From the NCBI GenBank assembly GCA_021818665.1, contig JAKATQ010000005.1, positions 1 through 29,263 on the forward strand: 29,263 bases of DNA, written 5' to 3'. The DNA comes from Nanobdellota archaeon. GTDB taxonomy: Archaea; Nanobdellota; Nanobdellia; Parvarchaeales; Parvarchaeaceae. The notes beneath the pieces are model-generated. The model was not told where the DNA came from and ran no database searches. It saw nothing but the letters and a program-made list of their open reading frames with translations. A program made the position numbers and the translations under genes. Shown here one piece after another: positions 16,831-24,705 of the stretch (position 1 is the first letter of the stretch; each line of letters starts with the position of its first letter).

Positions 16831-17487
16831 ATGACAGACCAGCTATGGGGCCGTTCTATGGCGTTTCTTAAAAAGAACGCCGTCAATGTGATCGCATTCC
16901 TTATAATATTTGGGATTCTCTGGCTGATAGTCTACCTGCTTTTGTCGCCATTCATCTTTATGACGGGCAATGTCACCGTATATTTCGCCTTTTACGGTGT
17001 CCTTGGAGCCCTGGACACCATCGTCCTTGGAGGATATGTGACTTCCATGTATTTCGGGTTTAAAACCGCGAAGGACGGCAATATAAATTATGTTCAAAGC
17101 GTAATCGCCGGATTTAGACTTCTCGGGTCGAAGAAAACATACCTGTTGTCCATAGCGGCCTTTGGCGCGGGCGGGGAGCTCATTCGCAGCGCGTTTTACC
17201 TTTATATCACAAACCTGTCCGTGATCGGCGATTTCATCGGGGGCGTGCTCTTCGCTTTGGCAACGATCGTGGTATTCTCGATTTTAAGCGGTTCCCGTGG
17301 TATCTTCGGCTTTATGGGACTATTTGAAGAGATAAACAAACTTTCCGGAAACGGCGGCCTGGTCATCCTCGGCGCACTGTTTATTACTATAGTCCCTTAT
17401 CTTGGCGTATTGCAAGCCGTAACAATCCCCGTCGCGGTGGCCGTACTCCTGTCTTCAGGAAAGTTGAAAACGCCGGTAAAATTGTAA
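16831..17487 (+). CDS. Multi-span membrane protein, 218 aa
   Basis: Hydrophobic segments at about residues 18-45, 50-75, 103-125, 130-155 and 175-210 suggest five or six membrane helices. A loop FGFKTAKDGNINYVQSVIAGFRLLGSKK (around residues 75-100) recalls membrane proteins with a regulated-pore or 'DUF' fold, but I cannot assign a family. It is divergent from atpK and followed 51 nt later by the Lrp-like gene; the dyad for that promoter overlaps this gene's stop codon. The gene is well supported, function unknown. Confidence 0.75.
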   Translation: MTDQLWGRSMAFLKKNAVNVIAFLIIFGILWLIVYLLLSPFIFMTGNVTVYFAFYGVLGALDTIVLGGYVTSMYFGFKTAKDGNINYVQSVIAGFRLLGSKKTYLLSIAAFGAGGELIRSAFYLYITNLSVIGDFIGGVLFALATIVVFSILSGSRGIFGFMGLFEEINKLSGNGGLVILGALFITIVPYLGVLQAVTIPVAVAVLLSSGKLKTPVKL

Positions 17488-17496
17488 ATAATACAA
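17482..17496. promoter_or_regulatory. Lrp-type operator TTGTA-AATAA-TACAA
   Basis: This perfect 15-bp dyad with an A/T spacer matches the TTGYAWWWWWTRCAA consensus known for the archaeal Ss-LrpB protein. It ends 9 bp before the TATA box of the lrp-like gene and overlaps the stop codon of the preceding gene. The position suits autoregulation. Confidence 0.6.
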
Positions 17497-17504
17497 AGAT
17501 AAAG

Positions 17505-17515
17505 TATTTAAATTA
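17505..17515 (+). promoter_or_regulatory. TATA box of lrp-like gene
   Basis: TATTTAAATTA is centred 28 nt before the ATG at 17539, just downstream of the operator dyad. The spacing suggests a leaderless mRNA. Confidence 0.55.
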
Positions 17516-17538
17516 TAATAATTCTAATATCTAATCCC

Positions 17539-17970
17539 ATGAAACTTAGAGAGATTGATACGAAGATTTTGACCGCGCTCCGAAGGGGCGAGGACGCAAA
17601 ATTGATCGCGAAATCGCTGAAGCTGCCCAAGTCAACTGTCTACTACCACCTAGGGAAGATGAAAAGAGCGGGTGTTATACGGGGCGTCAGAGTATCGATG
17701 AACTTCGAACAAACTGGTGACTACCAATCTGCCGCCGTCCTGGTCTCGCTTACGAGCACCAGCGTCAAAGACATGAAAACATTTGTGGGTTTCATACAAA
17801 AATCCAAATTTGTTTCAGACATATACGTTGTTAGCGGTGACTGGGATTATCTGCTCGTCATCTCTGGCACGAAAAAAGAGCTTAACGATTTTCTGATAAG
17901 TTCACTGCAAGGTACACCATTCGTAAAAAGAACGCAGTCCTTATTTATTATTAAACATATAGAAGTCTAA
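17539..17970 (+). CDS. Lrp/AsnC-family transcriptional regulator
   Basis: 143 residues, the family's usual size. Residues 1-50 form the winged HTH: LREIDTKILTALRR opens it and AKSLKLPKSTVYYHLGKMKRAGVI covers the recognition helix. Residues about 60-143 form the RAM/AsnC effector domain of alternating strands and helices (SAAVLVSLTS, IYVVSGDWDYLLVISG with the conserved G-D-W/Y-D pattern). These proteins work as dimers or octamers and often sense amino acids. A TTGTA-N5-TACAA dyad upstream suggests it controls its own gene, and perhaps the gene at 3055-3231. It overlaps the next gene by 1 nt. Confidence 0.88.
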   Translation: MKLREIDTKILTALRRGEDAKLIAKSLKLPKSTVYYHLGKMKRAGVIRGVRVSMNFEQTGDYQSAAVLVSLTSTSVKDMKTFVGFIQKSKFVSDIYVVSGDWDYLLVISGTKKELNDFLISSLQGTPFVKRTQSLFIIKHIEV

Positions 17971-18296
17971 TGGGCATAACCGACCGATACAAAAAATCTC
18001 TGGAGGCTCGCGGGATAAAGGTTGACATCCAGCCTTACGCGCCTAAGAAGGACCGCGGACGGCTTATCGCCGCGGCCTTCGGCATAATCGTGGCGATACC
18101 TTCCTATATTGCGCTTTATTGGGGCTATGGTTCCTGCGTGTCGTCGGCTGGTTCCGGCATAGCTGGCAGCACGTATGTAGTGAGCAGTTCTTTCGTGTTC
18201 AATTGTCAGACGGATCTAGGACTCTACTCCGTCGTAGCCGGATTGTTCATATTCGTGACGTCCTTGCTCGTGTTAAAAGCGCTTAGGGGGCGCTGA
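17970..18296 (+). CDS. Small two-helix membrane protein, 108 aa
   Basis: A charged N-terminus (about 30 residues) is followed by two membrane helices (about 31-51 and 85-104), joined by an outside loop with two Cys that could pair. Its ATG shares one base with the TAA of the lrp-like gene, so the two are probably co-translated and perhaps functionally linked. No family recognised. Confidence 0.65.
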   Translation: MGITDRYKKSLEARGIKVDIQPYAPKKDRGRLIAAAFGIIVAIPSYIALYWGYGSCVSSAGSGIAGSTYVVSSSFVFNCQTDLGLYSVVAGLFIFVTSLLVLKALRGR

Positions 18297-18319
18297 AAAC
18301 TGCCTGGTACGGCCATTTC

Positions 18320-19048
18320 TTAGTTGCGCTTCAGCCTAGCCCCGCCGTCAACCGGAATTACTACCCCATTGACCCAGCTGGCTTCTTCCGTAAGAAGCCA
18401 CACCAGCACGCTGGCCACATCCTCTGGAGGCGCATCATGGTCTCCGAGCTTGCGCATCTTTCTGTAATCCCGCTCCGGTTTAAAATCCGGCAGCATCGAT
18501 AAAGGTGCGACGGCGTTTGCTCTTATGCCGCGGGACAGCAATTCAGAGGCTATCACGCCGATGCTTCTTGCAAGGGCCGCTTTAGACGCAGAATAAGCGA
18601 CTAGTTTCGGAGTGGACTGGAACGCGCCGTTTATCGCAGAGACCGCCGTTATAGACGAACCCTGGTGGAGAAACGGCATCGCGCTGCGGATAAGAAATAA
18701 TGGTGCCTTAAGGTTGACGTCCATCATCTCCTGGAGTTTTGCCTCGTCAAGCTGTTCTATCGGGGTCTCTGTGAATCCCCCTGTGGTTATCACCAAATCG
18801 TCTATTCCGCCGAGTTTTCTGGCCGCTTCCTCGAGTAGTTTTTTTGATGATGATAGTGACGCGGCGTCCCCCGTTACCGATATTATTTTACCATATTTTT
18901 GTAGGCCGTCGGATACCTCTTTTAGTTTTTGTGCCGATCTGGCTGTTATGGCGACCTTGGCGCCCTCTTTCAATAGCTGATAAGTTACGGCGCTGCCGAG
19001 TCCACGCCCGACTCCGACTACGAGTACCTTCCTTTTTTCCAGTCTCAT
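18320..19048 (-). CDS. Short-chain dehydrogenase/reductase
   Basis: 242 residues, classical SDR length. The cofactor motif is VVGVGRGLG (residues 10-18), a variant of TGxxxGIG. ITTGG replaces the usual NNAG. The catalytic set is present: N112, S137 (AVSAING), Y152 and K156 (YSASK). The end VNGVVIPVDGG is typical. The Arg after the second strand (ITARS) suggests NADPH. Its start overlaps the stop of the pteridine-reductase-like gene by 4 nt (ATGA), so it could act in the same pterin route (for example a sepiapterin-reductase-like step), but SDR substrates cannot be read from sequence alone. Confidence 0.85.
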   Translation of the reverse strand: MRLEKRKVLVVGVGRGLGSAVTYQLLKEGAKVAITARSAQKLKEVSDGLQKYGKIISVTGDAASLSSSKKLLEEAARKLGGIDDLVITTGGFTETPIEQLDEAKLQEMMDVNLKAPLFLIRSAMPFLHQGSSITAVSAINGAFQSTPKLVAYSASKAALARSIGVIASELLSRGIRANAVAPLSMLPDFKPERDYRKMRKLGDHDAPPEDVASVLVWLLTEEASWVNGVVIPVDGGARLKRN

Positions 19049-19794
19049 GTGTTACCCCCGCGCACCATGTGTACAAGGTGCGCACCACCGTCCACGTAGA
19101 TCGTCTGTCCGGTTATAAAATCACTGTTCAAAAGAAAAAGAACGGCGTCGGCTACGTTTTCCGGTTCCCCGTGTCTTTTCAACGGCACCTCTTTCTCTTT
19201 TGATTTTATCGAGCTGTAGTCCTTGCCTTCGAGAGGGAGTATCAGTCCTGGTGATACTGCGTTCACCGTCATGCCCGGAGCGAACTTTAACGCCAGCGAC
19301 CTGGTTATCCTTTCCAGGGCTTCTTTGCTAGAGTGGTAAGGAAAACGTTCGAAATCATATCCGTCGATATGCGCATCTATCATGTTTATTATCTTGCCGG
19401 AGGGGTTCTTTGCGGCAAAACGTCGGCTTAAAAAAAACGGCGCCCACGCGTTTACCACGAAATTCTTTTCGAGATCCTCGAGAGCGGCGCTCATAATATC
19501 TTTAGACTCATAAACTGACGCGTTGTTTATAAGGAAATCGACTTTTTTCGCGTCGCCGAACGCGTCGTCTATGACACCGATGCACGTCTTTTCGTCTTTG
19601 AGGTCTGCCTGGATCTTCCAGCACTGCACGCCTTTTTCTTCGATTTCTCTCCTGAGGGACTCGGCATCGCTATCCGAGTTCCGATAGTGCACGACTATGT
19701 TAACACCAACATCGGCCAGGGCGAGGGCTATCCCCCTACCTAAGCGGTGGGCCGCGCCGGTGACTATGGCCGTTTTGCCGAGCATCTCTGCCAT
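19045..19794 (-). CDS. Pteridine-reductase-like SDR (PTR1/FolM type)
   Basis: About 249 residues. The cofactor motif is TGAAHRLGRG, the TGxxxRxG form with Arg that marks pteridine reductases, in place of the usual TGxxxGIG. The position that is Ser in most SDRs is Asp here (D140 in IINMIDA), as in PTR1 (NMVDA), with Y153 and K157 (YHSSK) intact. PTR1/FolM enzymes reduce dihydropterins with NADPH to tetrahydrobiopterin or tetrahydromonapterin. The divergent neighbour is GTP cyclohydrolase I, the first enzyme of pterin synthesis, which supports this role. I chose the ATG at 19794 because it lies 26 nt from the shared TTTAAA; an upstream start would run into the folE promoter. Confidence 0.75.
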   Translation of the reverse strand: MAEMLGKTAIVTGAAHRLGRGIALALADVGVNIVVHYRNSDSDAESLRREIEEKGVQCWKIQADLKDEKTCIGVIDDAFGDAKKVDFLINNASVYESKDIMSAALEDLEKNFVVNAWAPFFLSRRFAAKNPSGKIINMIDAHIDGYDFERFPYHSSKEALERITRSLALKFAPGMTVNAVSPGLILPLEGKDYSSIKSKEKEVPLKRHGEPENVADAVLFLLNSDFITGQTIYVDGGAHLVHMVRGGNT

Positions 19795-19816
19795 TTTATA
19801 TGATTGTAGCCAAGTG

Positions 19817-19822
19817 TTTAAA
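19817..19822. promoter_or_regulatory. Symmetric TATA core shared by two divergent promoters
   Basis: TTTAAA, a self-complementary core, is centred at 19819.5. The SDR ATG (19794) lies 25-26 nt to the left and the folE ATG (19848) 28-29 nt to the right, both at the distance expected for leaderless archaeal transcripts. One TBP site could therefore serve both genes. A TTTATAA at 19834-19840 is too close to the folE ATG to be its box. Confidence 0.5.
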
Positions 19823-19847
19823 TTGCTTAAGCTTTTATAATTACTGT

Positions 19848-20441
19848 ATGCCTGCAAAGGACTCGCACGACGAACTGGGTGGCCATTCGGGCCTGGAAGG
19901 CGCTGTCAGGACGCTCTTGGAAGAATTCGGCGTGGCACGGGATTCCGAAGTCTACCGGAACACGCCACACAGGGTCGCGAGGATGTACGAGGAAATCCTG
20001 TCCGGCGAAGACGGGAAAAACGAGCCGCGCATAACTCTGTTTAAGAATCCTGGCTACAGGGACATCCTTATCGTAAGAAAGATGCCGTTCTATTCTCTCT
20101 GCGAACACCATCTCCTGCCAATGTTCGGAAACGTTTCCATAGCTTATATCCCAGGAGAAAAAATCCTCGGTCTTTCCAAGTTTCCAAGAATAGTTAAATT
20201 CTTTTCCTCTAGACTCCAAGTGCAAGAGAGGCTTACAAAAGACATAGCAGATTATCTTTTTGACAGACTGTCGCCGCAGGGGGTCTTCGTGCTAATATCT
20301 GCCCGGCACATGTGCATGGAGATGCGCGGTGCAAGATCTACCGGAAGCGAAACCGTTTCAAGCGCCATACGCGGAGTGTTTGATAGCAATCCTGCGACAA
20401 AGGAAGAGGCGTTGAACCTGATACTGGAGAAAGACGTATAA
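19848..20441 (+). CDS. folE: GTP cyclohydrolase I (type IA)
   Basis: 197 residues. It turns GTP into 7,8-dihydroneopterin triphosphate. Visible motifs are TPHRVARMY, SLCEHHLLPM with the zinc ligands C85 and H88, LGLSKFPRIVKFFSSRLQVQ, and C156 (ARHMCMEMRG), the third zinc ligand, followed by ARSTGSETVSS. All hallmark residues of FolE are present. Most archaea instead use the Fe-dependent MptA or GCH III, so a bacterial-type FolE may have been acquired by transfer. The start at 19848 gives MPAKDSHDEL; an upstream in-frame ATG would overlap the divergent gene. It is followed after 7 nt by a small membrane protein, then an aldehyde dehydrogenase. Confidence 0.93.
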   Translation: MPAKDSHDELGGHSGLEGAVRTLLEEFGVARDSEVYRNTPHRVARMYEEILSGEDGKNEPRITLFKNPGYRDILIVRKMPFYSLCEHHLLPMFGNVSIAYIPGEKILGLSKFPRIVKFFSSRLQVQERLTKDIADYLFDRLSPQGVFVLISARHMCMEMRGARSTGSETVSSAIRGVFDSNPATKEEALNLILEKDV

Positions 20442-20448
20442 GGCGCGT

Positions 20449-20772
20449 ATGAAAAAAACCGTTCTGGAGGATTTATCGGTACGCGACAGTTTCTTCGATT
20501 GGATTGGGGACGCGTTGGGAAATGCTAAGGCCGCTTATAAGTCTACAGATTATCTAGAAAAGGCCGGCATATTCGGAACCGGCTCGCTGGCAGGTTACAT
20601 GTTCTATCTTCCGGCGGTGGCGTACAATTACGGGGGGCTGCTCTCTTCGACTTTTTTCATCGGCGCGGGTTCGGTGTTTTCCGGACTGTGCGCCGACATA
20701 ATGCGTTTTTCTTATGAAAGCCGTCAGAATCCCGGCCGCCTTGAACCGGGATCTGCGGGGGACACAGCATGA
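20449..20772 (+). CDS. Small membrane protein, 107 aa
   Basis: A soluble N-terminal stretch (about 40 residues) with DWIGDALGNAKAAYK is followed by two weak membrane helices (about 43-60 and 63-82) and a polar tail. It sits between folE (7 nt upstream) and the aldehyde dehydrogenase (4 nt ATGA overlap), so it is translated within the operon. No family recognised. Confidence 0.65.
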   Translation: MKKTVLEDLSVRDSFFDWIGDALGNAKAAYKSTDYLEKAGIFGTGSLAGYMFYLPAVAYNYGGLLSSTFFIGAGSVFSGLCADIMRFSYESRQNPGRLEPGSAGDTA

Positions 20773-22397
20773 CCAAATTCGTCAATGAATCCACATACAA
20801 AAAATATCTCGAATCCGGGCACGAGGCGGAGTTCGATTCGCTTTTCGATAAAGCGGTTGAAAAAGTAAAGGACTCGCTGCTTGGCGGCGAATTCGGCATG
20901 TACATCGGCGGCGAGAAGGTATCTTCGCATGAAAAGCTGACGGAACTCTCTCCTATAGACGGCTCTAAGATAGGCACTTTCCAGAAAGGCACGCGGGAAA
21001 TAGCGCGAAGGGCCGTGGCCGCTGCGTCAAAAGCTTTTGAAACCTGGGAATCGACCGATTACAAAGAGCGCGCAAACTGGGCTAGAAAGGCCGCCGATAC
21101 ATTCTCTAAGGAAAAATTCGACTTGTCTGCGGTGTTGAGCATAGAAAATGGAAAAAGCCGCTACGAGTCGATCGGAGAAGTAGATGAAGCAATAGATTTC
21201 TTAAGGTATTATGCCGGCGTACTGGAAAAAAACAAGGGCTATGTGTACAAAAACCAGTCTGCTGGAAGCAGTTCAAAGGCTTCAGCGGGTTTTCAGGGCG
21301 CTCCCGGCCGTGCGGAATCCGTAACCATAAAGATGCGGCCGTACGGTGTCTTCGGCGTCATCGCCCCATTCAATTTCCCCATTTCTATTTCGACAGGCAT
21401 GTCGACTGGCGCGATAATAACGGGTAATACCGTTGTTTTCAAACCGTCTTCCACCGGGAACATGACCATGCTTACCGGACTTAAGATATACGAAGCGTTC
21501 AATGAGGCGGGCCTGCCTCCGGGCGTATTCAATTATATAACCGGCCCGGGTTCGGAGATAGGCGATGAACTGGTCGTCAACAAAGATGTAGCAGGCATCG
21601 TATTTACTGGTTCAAGGTCCGTGGGTCTTGGAATGATGAAAAAGACCGACGAACTCGGCATCCACAAGACCTTCATCGTGGAGATGGGCGGTAAAAACCC
21701 CGTCATCGTATCTAAGTACGCTGACCTTGACGCGGCCGTCGCAGGAATAGCAAGCTCCGCTTTCGGTTTTTGCGGACAAAAATGCAGCGCTACGTCGAGA
21801 GTATATGTCCATGCAGACGTGAAAGAAGAATTCATAAAAAGACTCGTAGAAAAAGTCAGCAAGTTCAACGTGGGGAACCCCCTAAACAAAGAGGTCTATA
21901 TGGGGCCTTTGATAAGTAAGGGCGCGCTCGAAAAATACGACGGCGCTGTGGAAGAGGCAAAGCAGCAGGGCAAGATCCTGTTTGGCGGCAGGCGAGTAGA
22001 CGTCGGTCTTGACGGAATATACGTAGAACCGACGATAGCTGAGCTAGACGGCCAAAACAAACTGTACAAAGAAGAGCTCTTCGTCCCGTTCATTGTGATA
22101 GACAAATTCAAAAGATTCGAAGATGCGATAAATAAGGCGAACGATATCGACTATGGGCTTACGGCGGGTCTTTTCAGCCGTAGACTTTCCGAGATAAAAC
22201 GCTTTTTCAAGGATATACAAGCCGGTGTGACCTACGTGAACCGCGAAATCGGCGCTACTACCGGTGCTATCGTTGGTCTGCATAGTTTTGTCGGCTGGAA
22301 GGATAGCGGTTTAACCGGTAAAGGTACTGGGAGCAGATTCTATCTCGAGCAGTTCATGCACGAGCAGAGCCGGTCGCTGATAAAATTATACCGTTGA
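20769..22397 (+). CDS. Aldehyde dehydrogenase, P5C-dehydrogenase-like
   Basis: 542 residues, NAD(P)-dependent aldehyde dehydrogenase superfamily. The active site has E305 (VEMGGKNPVIV) and the nucleophile C339 (FGFCGQKCSA). Other landmarks are VIAPFNFPISI, TGNTVVFKPSS, FTGSRSVG and EELFVPFIV. The N-terminal extension, SAFGFxGQKCSAxSR and the TGAIVG segment near the end are closest to 1-pyrroline-5-carboxylate dehydrogenase (RocA/PutA type), which makes glutamate from proline-derived semialdehyde. The tail deviates: HSFVGWKDSG stands where PFGGF-x-SG is usual. No proline dehydrogenase is nearby, so another aldehyde is possible. The superfamily is certain, the substrate is not. Confidence 0.85.
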   Translation: MTKFVNESTYKKYLESGHEAEFDSLFDKAVEKVKDSLLGGEFGMYIGGEKVSSHEKLTELSPIDGSKIGTFQKGTREIARRAVAAASKAFETWESTDYKERANWARKAADTFSKEKFDLSAVLSIENGKSRYESIGEVDEAIDFLRYYAGVLEKNKGYVYKNQSAGSSSKASAGFQGAPGRAESVTIKMRPYGVFGVIAPFNFPISISTGMSTGAIITGNTVVFKPSSTGNMTMLTGLKIYEAFNEAGLPPGVFNYITGPGSEIGDELVVNKDVAGIVFTGSRSVGLGMMKKTDELGIHKTFIVEMGGKNPVIVSKYADLDAAVAGIASSAFGFCGQKCSATSRVYVHADVKEEFIKRLVEKVSKFNVGNPLNKEVYMGPLISKGALEKYDGAVEEAKQQGKILFGGRRVDVGLDGIYVEPTIAELDGQNKLYKEELFVPFIVIDKFKRFEDAINKANDIDYGLTAGLFSRRLSEIKRFFKDIQAGVTYVNREIGATTGAIVGLHSFVGWKDSGLTGKGTGSRFYLEQFMHEQSRSLIKLYR

Positions 22398-22458
22398 TTT
22401 TTCAGCAGCGCGCCATGCTCTATTTCAACGCTGCGACAAGGACTACTATCTTGGGAAA

Positions 22459-23592
22459 TTAACGCACGATTGCCTTCAATCCGGGTAGTTCTCTCCCTTC
22501 TAGCGCTTCCAGAAATGCGCCACCGCCGGTAGATACATAGCTAAAGCAGTCTTCAAGTCCTTCGCTCTCTATGAACGCAGCCGTATCGCCCCCACACGCG
22601 ACGCTGATGGCGCCCGATTCGCGGATTGCCTCGCAGATCCTCTTTGTACCGGCCCTAAAGCGCGGGTCCTCGACCATGCCGAGCGGACCGTTAAAGACTA
22701 TGGTTTTGGCTTTTTTCAGGACTTCGGCGTAATCTCCAGCGGTTTTGCTGCCTATATCAAATACGGCTTCTTCTTGTCGTATCCTAGTTACGACCGTTTC
22801 TCTCGTCTTTCCTTGCTGATCTTCAACGATCACATCATTCGGCAGGCGTAGCTTGTCCGCCTTTTCAGACGAAAGTATCTTTTTCGCGTCCCCTTCAGAA
22901 TCGTATCTGGATATCCCCACTTGGTAGCCTTCTGCTTTTAGGAACGAGGTCGCCAGCGTACCTCCTACCAATACCGTGTCGGAAAGTTTCCTGAAACTGT
23001 TTATAAGGTTTATTTTGTCCGATATCTTGGAACCGCCCATTACTACCATATACGGCCTTTTTATGTTGTCCATAAGCTCCGAAAGAAAGTCCAGCTCCCT
23101 TTCTACTAGAAAGCCGGCGTACGCCGGAAGATACTTCGCTATCCCCGACACGGAAGCGTGGTTTCTGTGGGCGACTCCGAAGGCATCGAACACAAACACG
23201 TCCCCAAAGCTTGAAAGCGTTCTGGCGAGGTCGTCGTCGTTCCTCTCCTCGCCGCCAAAGAAACGCGTGTTTTCTAATATCGATAGCTTTTCGCTTGCGT
23301 GGATGCCAAGATTGCTTATCAACTGCACGTTTATGCCGAGAAACTTTTCCAATTCGTATTTCACCGGCGCTAGAGAGAACTCCGGACCCGGCTTCTGCGG
23401 CCTGCCGAGGTGTGACAGGAGCGTCAGACCCGCACTCTTGTCCATAAGATATTTTATGGTCGGCAGCGCCTCGATTATCCTCTTTCTGCTCGTTATTCTA
23501 CCATCATTTATAGGCACATTGAAATCGGCGCGCATCACGACTCTTTTTCCGTTCAAATCGGCTTCTGAGAGTCTTCGCAGGCCGGCTACCAT
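22459..23592 (-). CDS. pgk: Phosphoglycerate kinase
   Basis: About 377 residues, slightly short of the usual 390-415. It transfers phosphate between 1,3-bisphosphoglycerate and ADP. Signatures are VVMRADFNVPI near the N-terminus, TLLSHLGRP, MVVMGGSKISDK, NGPLGMVEDPRF, and ACGGDTAAFIE in the nucleotide-binding lobe. I use the ATG at 23592, which shares a base with the stop of gap (TGATG); a GTG at 23595 is possible. The gap-pgk pair is co-transcribed and convergent with the aldehyde dehydrogenase gene. Confidence 0.95.
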   Translation of the reverse strand: MVAGLRRLSEADLNGKRVVMRADFNVPINDGRITSRKRIIEALPTIKYLMDKSAGLTLLSHLGRPQKPGPEFSLAPVKYELEKFLGINVQLISNLGIHASEKLSILENTRFFGGEERNDDDLARTLSSFGDVFVFDAFGVAHRNHASVSGIAKYLPAYAGFLVERELDFLSELMDNIKRPYMVVMGGSKISDKINLINSFRKLSDTVLVGGTLATSFLKAEGYQVGISRYDSEGDAKKILSSEKADKLRLPNDVIVEDQQGKTRETVVTRIRQEEAVFDIGSKTAGDYAEVLKKAKTIVFNGPLGMVEDPRFRAGTKRICEAIRESGAISVACGGDTAAFIESEGLEDCFSYVSTGGGAFLEALEGRELPGLKAIVR

Positions 23593-24611
23593 CACGCAAG
23601 TCCCAGGGATTTATTGGTAAGTTCGATGGATTCTTCGGAGGTGATGTCGGTCTCGCACATCGCGCGTATGGCATCTACGTTCTCCGGCACCACTATGGAT
23701 TCCTGGTGCACCGCCTGGAGGTAATCGAGTTCGTTGCCCCTGACGCTGATAGAATCCCTCCAGACCGCTACTTCCGGCACGTCGTTTCTCGGCCTTTTCA
23801 TGTCTCTGGCGTATTCGATTATCGCCGCCGTCGAATCTAGGCCTAGCGAAGCGTCGATGAGGCGTACCCTGGCTGATTTACTCAGTGCCGCTTCTATTTC
23901 TACTGCACTCGCGTTTCTTTTGAGTTCAAGGTTGATCGCGTGCACGTGCATAAGCGTTGTAGGCACTATGACGGCCGAAGTAAATATGTCCAGCCCGGGT
24001 AAAACCGTGCGCACATCCTCGGCGTGATGCGACGGCAGTTTAACCGGGTTTGGAATGAGAGAGTTTATCGGCCCTTTCTTGGACTCGTTCGGGTCCGCGC
24101 CCCGCCTTATTATGACTGCTCTTGCTTTAGCTACGCCGGCGTCTTTGTCTATGGCGTGTATGGTGCGCGACAGGGCGGTGGTATTGCAGGATACTACGCG
24201 TACGAACCGCTTCCCGATTGCCGATTTATAGTTGACTTCCGCTACGAACGACACTTCGGCGACGGAAGGTTTTTCGCCGCCCTGAAATATCACCTTAACT
24301 CCTGCCTTTTCATACAATAATCTGTTCTTAGCGCCAGTTCCTTCCGGTGTACAGTCCACGATTATATCGCAGCTCTTAAGAAGGTCGTTTATGGTCCCGT
24401 TGACACGCAGACCGGCTGCCGACATAGCGGTTAGAGCTTCCGCATTTGCGGCGAAGAGAGCCTGCCCTTTTTTTGTTATCAGCGACGATTCGTAGTCCGG
24501 TTTTATCTTCACTATCCCCGCAACAGACATGTCCTGCTGGGCTTCTATTGCATCGGCTACGCGCTTGCCTATCGTACCGTAACCGTTTATCCCAACCCTT
24601 ATTCGACCCAT
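23592..24611 (-). CDS. gap: Archaeal glyceraldehyde-3-phosphate dehydrogenase (phosphorylating)
   Basis: 339 residues, archaeal class II GAPDH. The Rossmann motif is VGINGYGTIGKRVADA at the N-terminus. The catalytic Cys is C142 in VVSCNTTALSR, and the archaeal catalytic His lies in the LPSHHAEDVRTVLP segment. RRGADPNESKKGPINS is also typical. Bacterial or eukaryal GAPDHs have a different layout, so this supports archaeal origin. Its product, 1,3-bisphosphoglycerate, is the substrate of the next gene, pgk. Confidence 0.96.
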   Translation of the reverse strand: MGRIRVGINGYGTIGKRVADAIEAQQDMSVAGIVKIKPDYESSLITKKGQALFAANAEALTAMSAAGLRVNGTINDLLKSCDIIVDCTPEGTGAKNRLLYEKAGVKVIFQGGEKPSVAEVSFVAEVNYKSAIGKRFVRVVSCNTTALSRTIHAIDKDAGVAKARAVIIRRGADPNESKKGPINSLIPNPVKLPSHHAEDVRTVLPGLDIFTSAVIVPTTLMHVHAINLELKRNASAVEIEAALSKSARVRLIDASLGLDSTAAIIEYARDMKRPRNDVPEVAVWRDSISVRGNELDYLQAVHQESIVVPENVDAIRAMCETDITSEESIELTNKSLGLA

Positions 24612-24660
24612 AGCATCATACTAGAGCACTGCTAAAAGACACGTAGACTAGAGATAAACT

Positions 24661-24668
24661 TATATAAA
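24661..24668 (+). promoter_or_regulatory. TATA box between gap and small gene
   Basis: TATATAAA, preceded by GATAAACT, is the strongest TATA-like element in this gap. It could drive the plus-strand small gene with a leader of about 15 nt. The reverse strand (TTTATATA) could also serve gap, but then with a leader of about 27 nt. Confidence 0.4.
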
Positions 24669-24705
24669 AAGCTTGGATTTCCTATACGACTGCGGTTTGA
24701 ACATT

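Noticed and set aside
18320..19794. Two adjacent SDR genes as a recent tandem duplication
   Set aside because: Their cofactor motifs, catalytic sets (Ser versus Asp) and sequences differ throughout, so they are old paralogues or unrelated members brought together.
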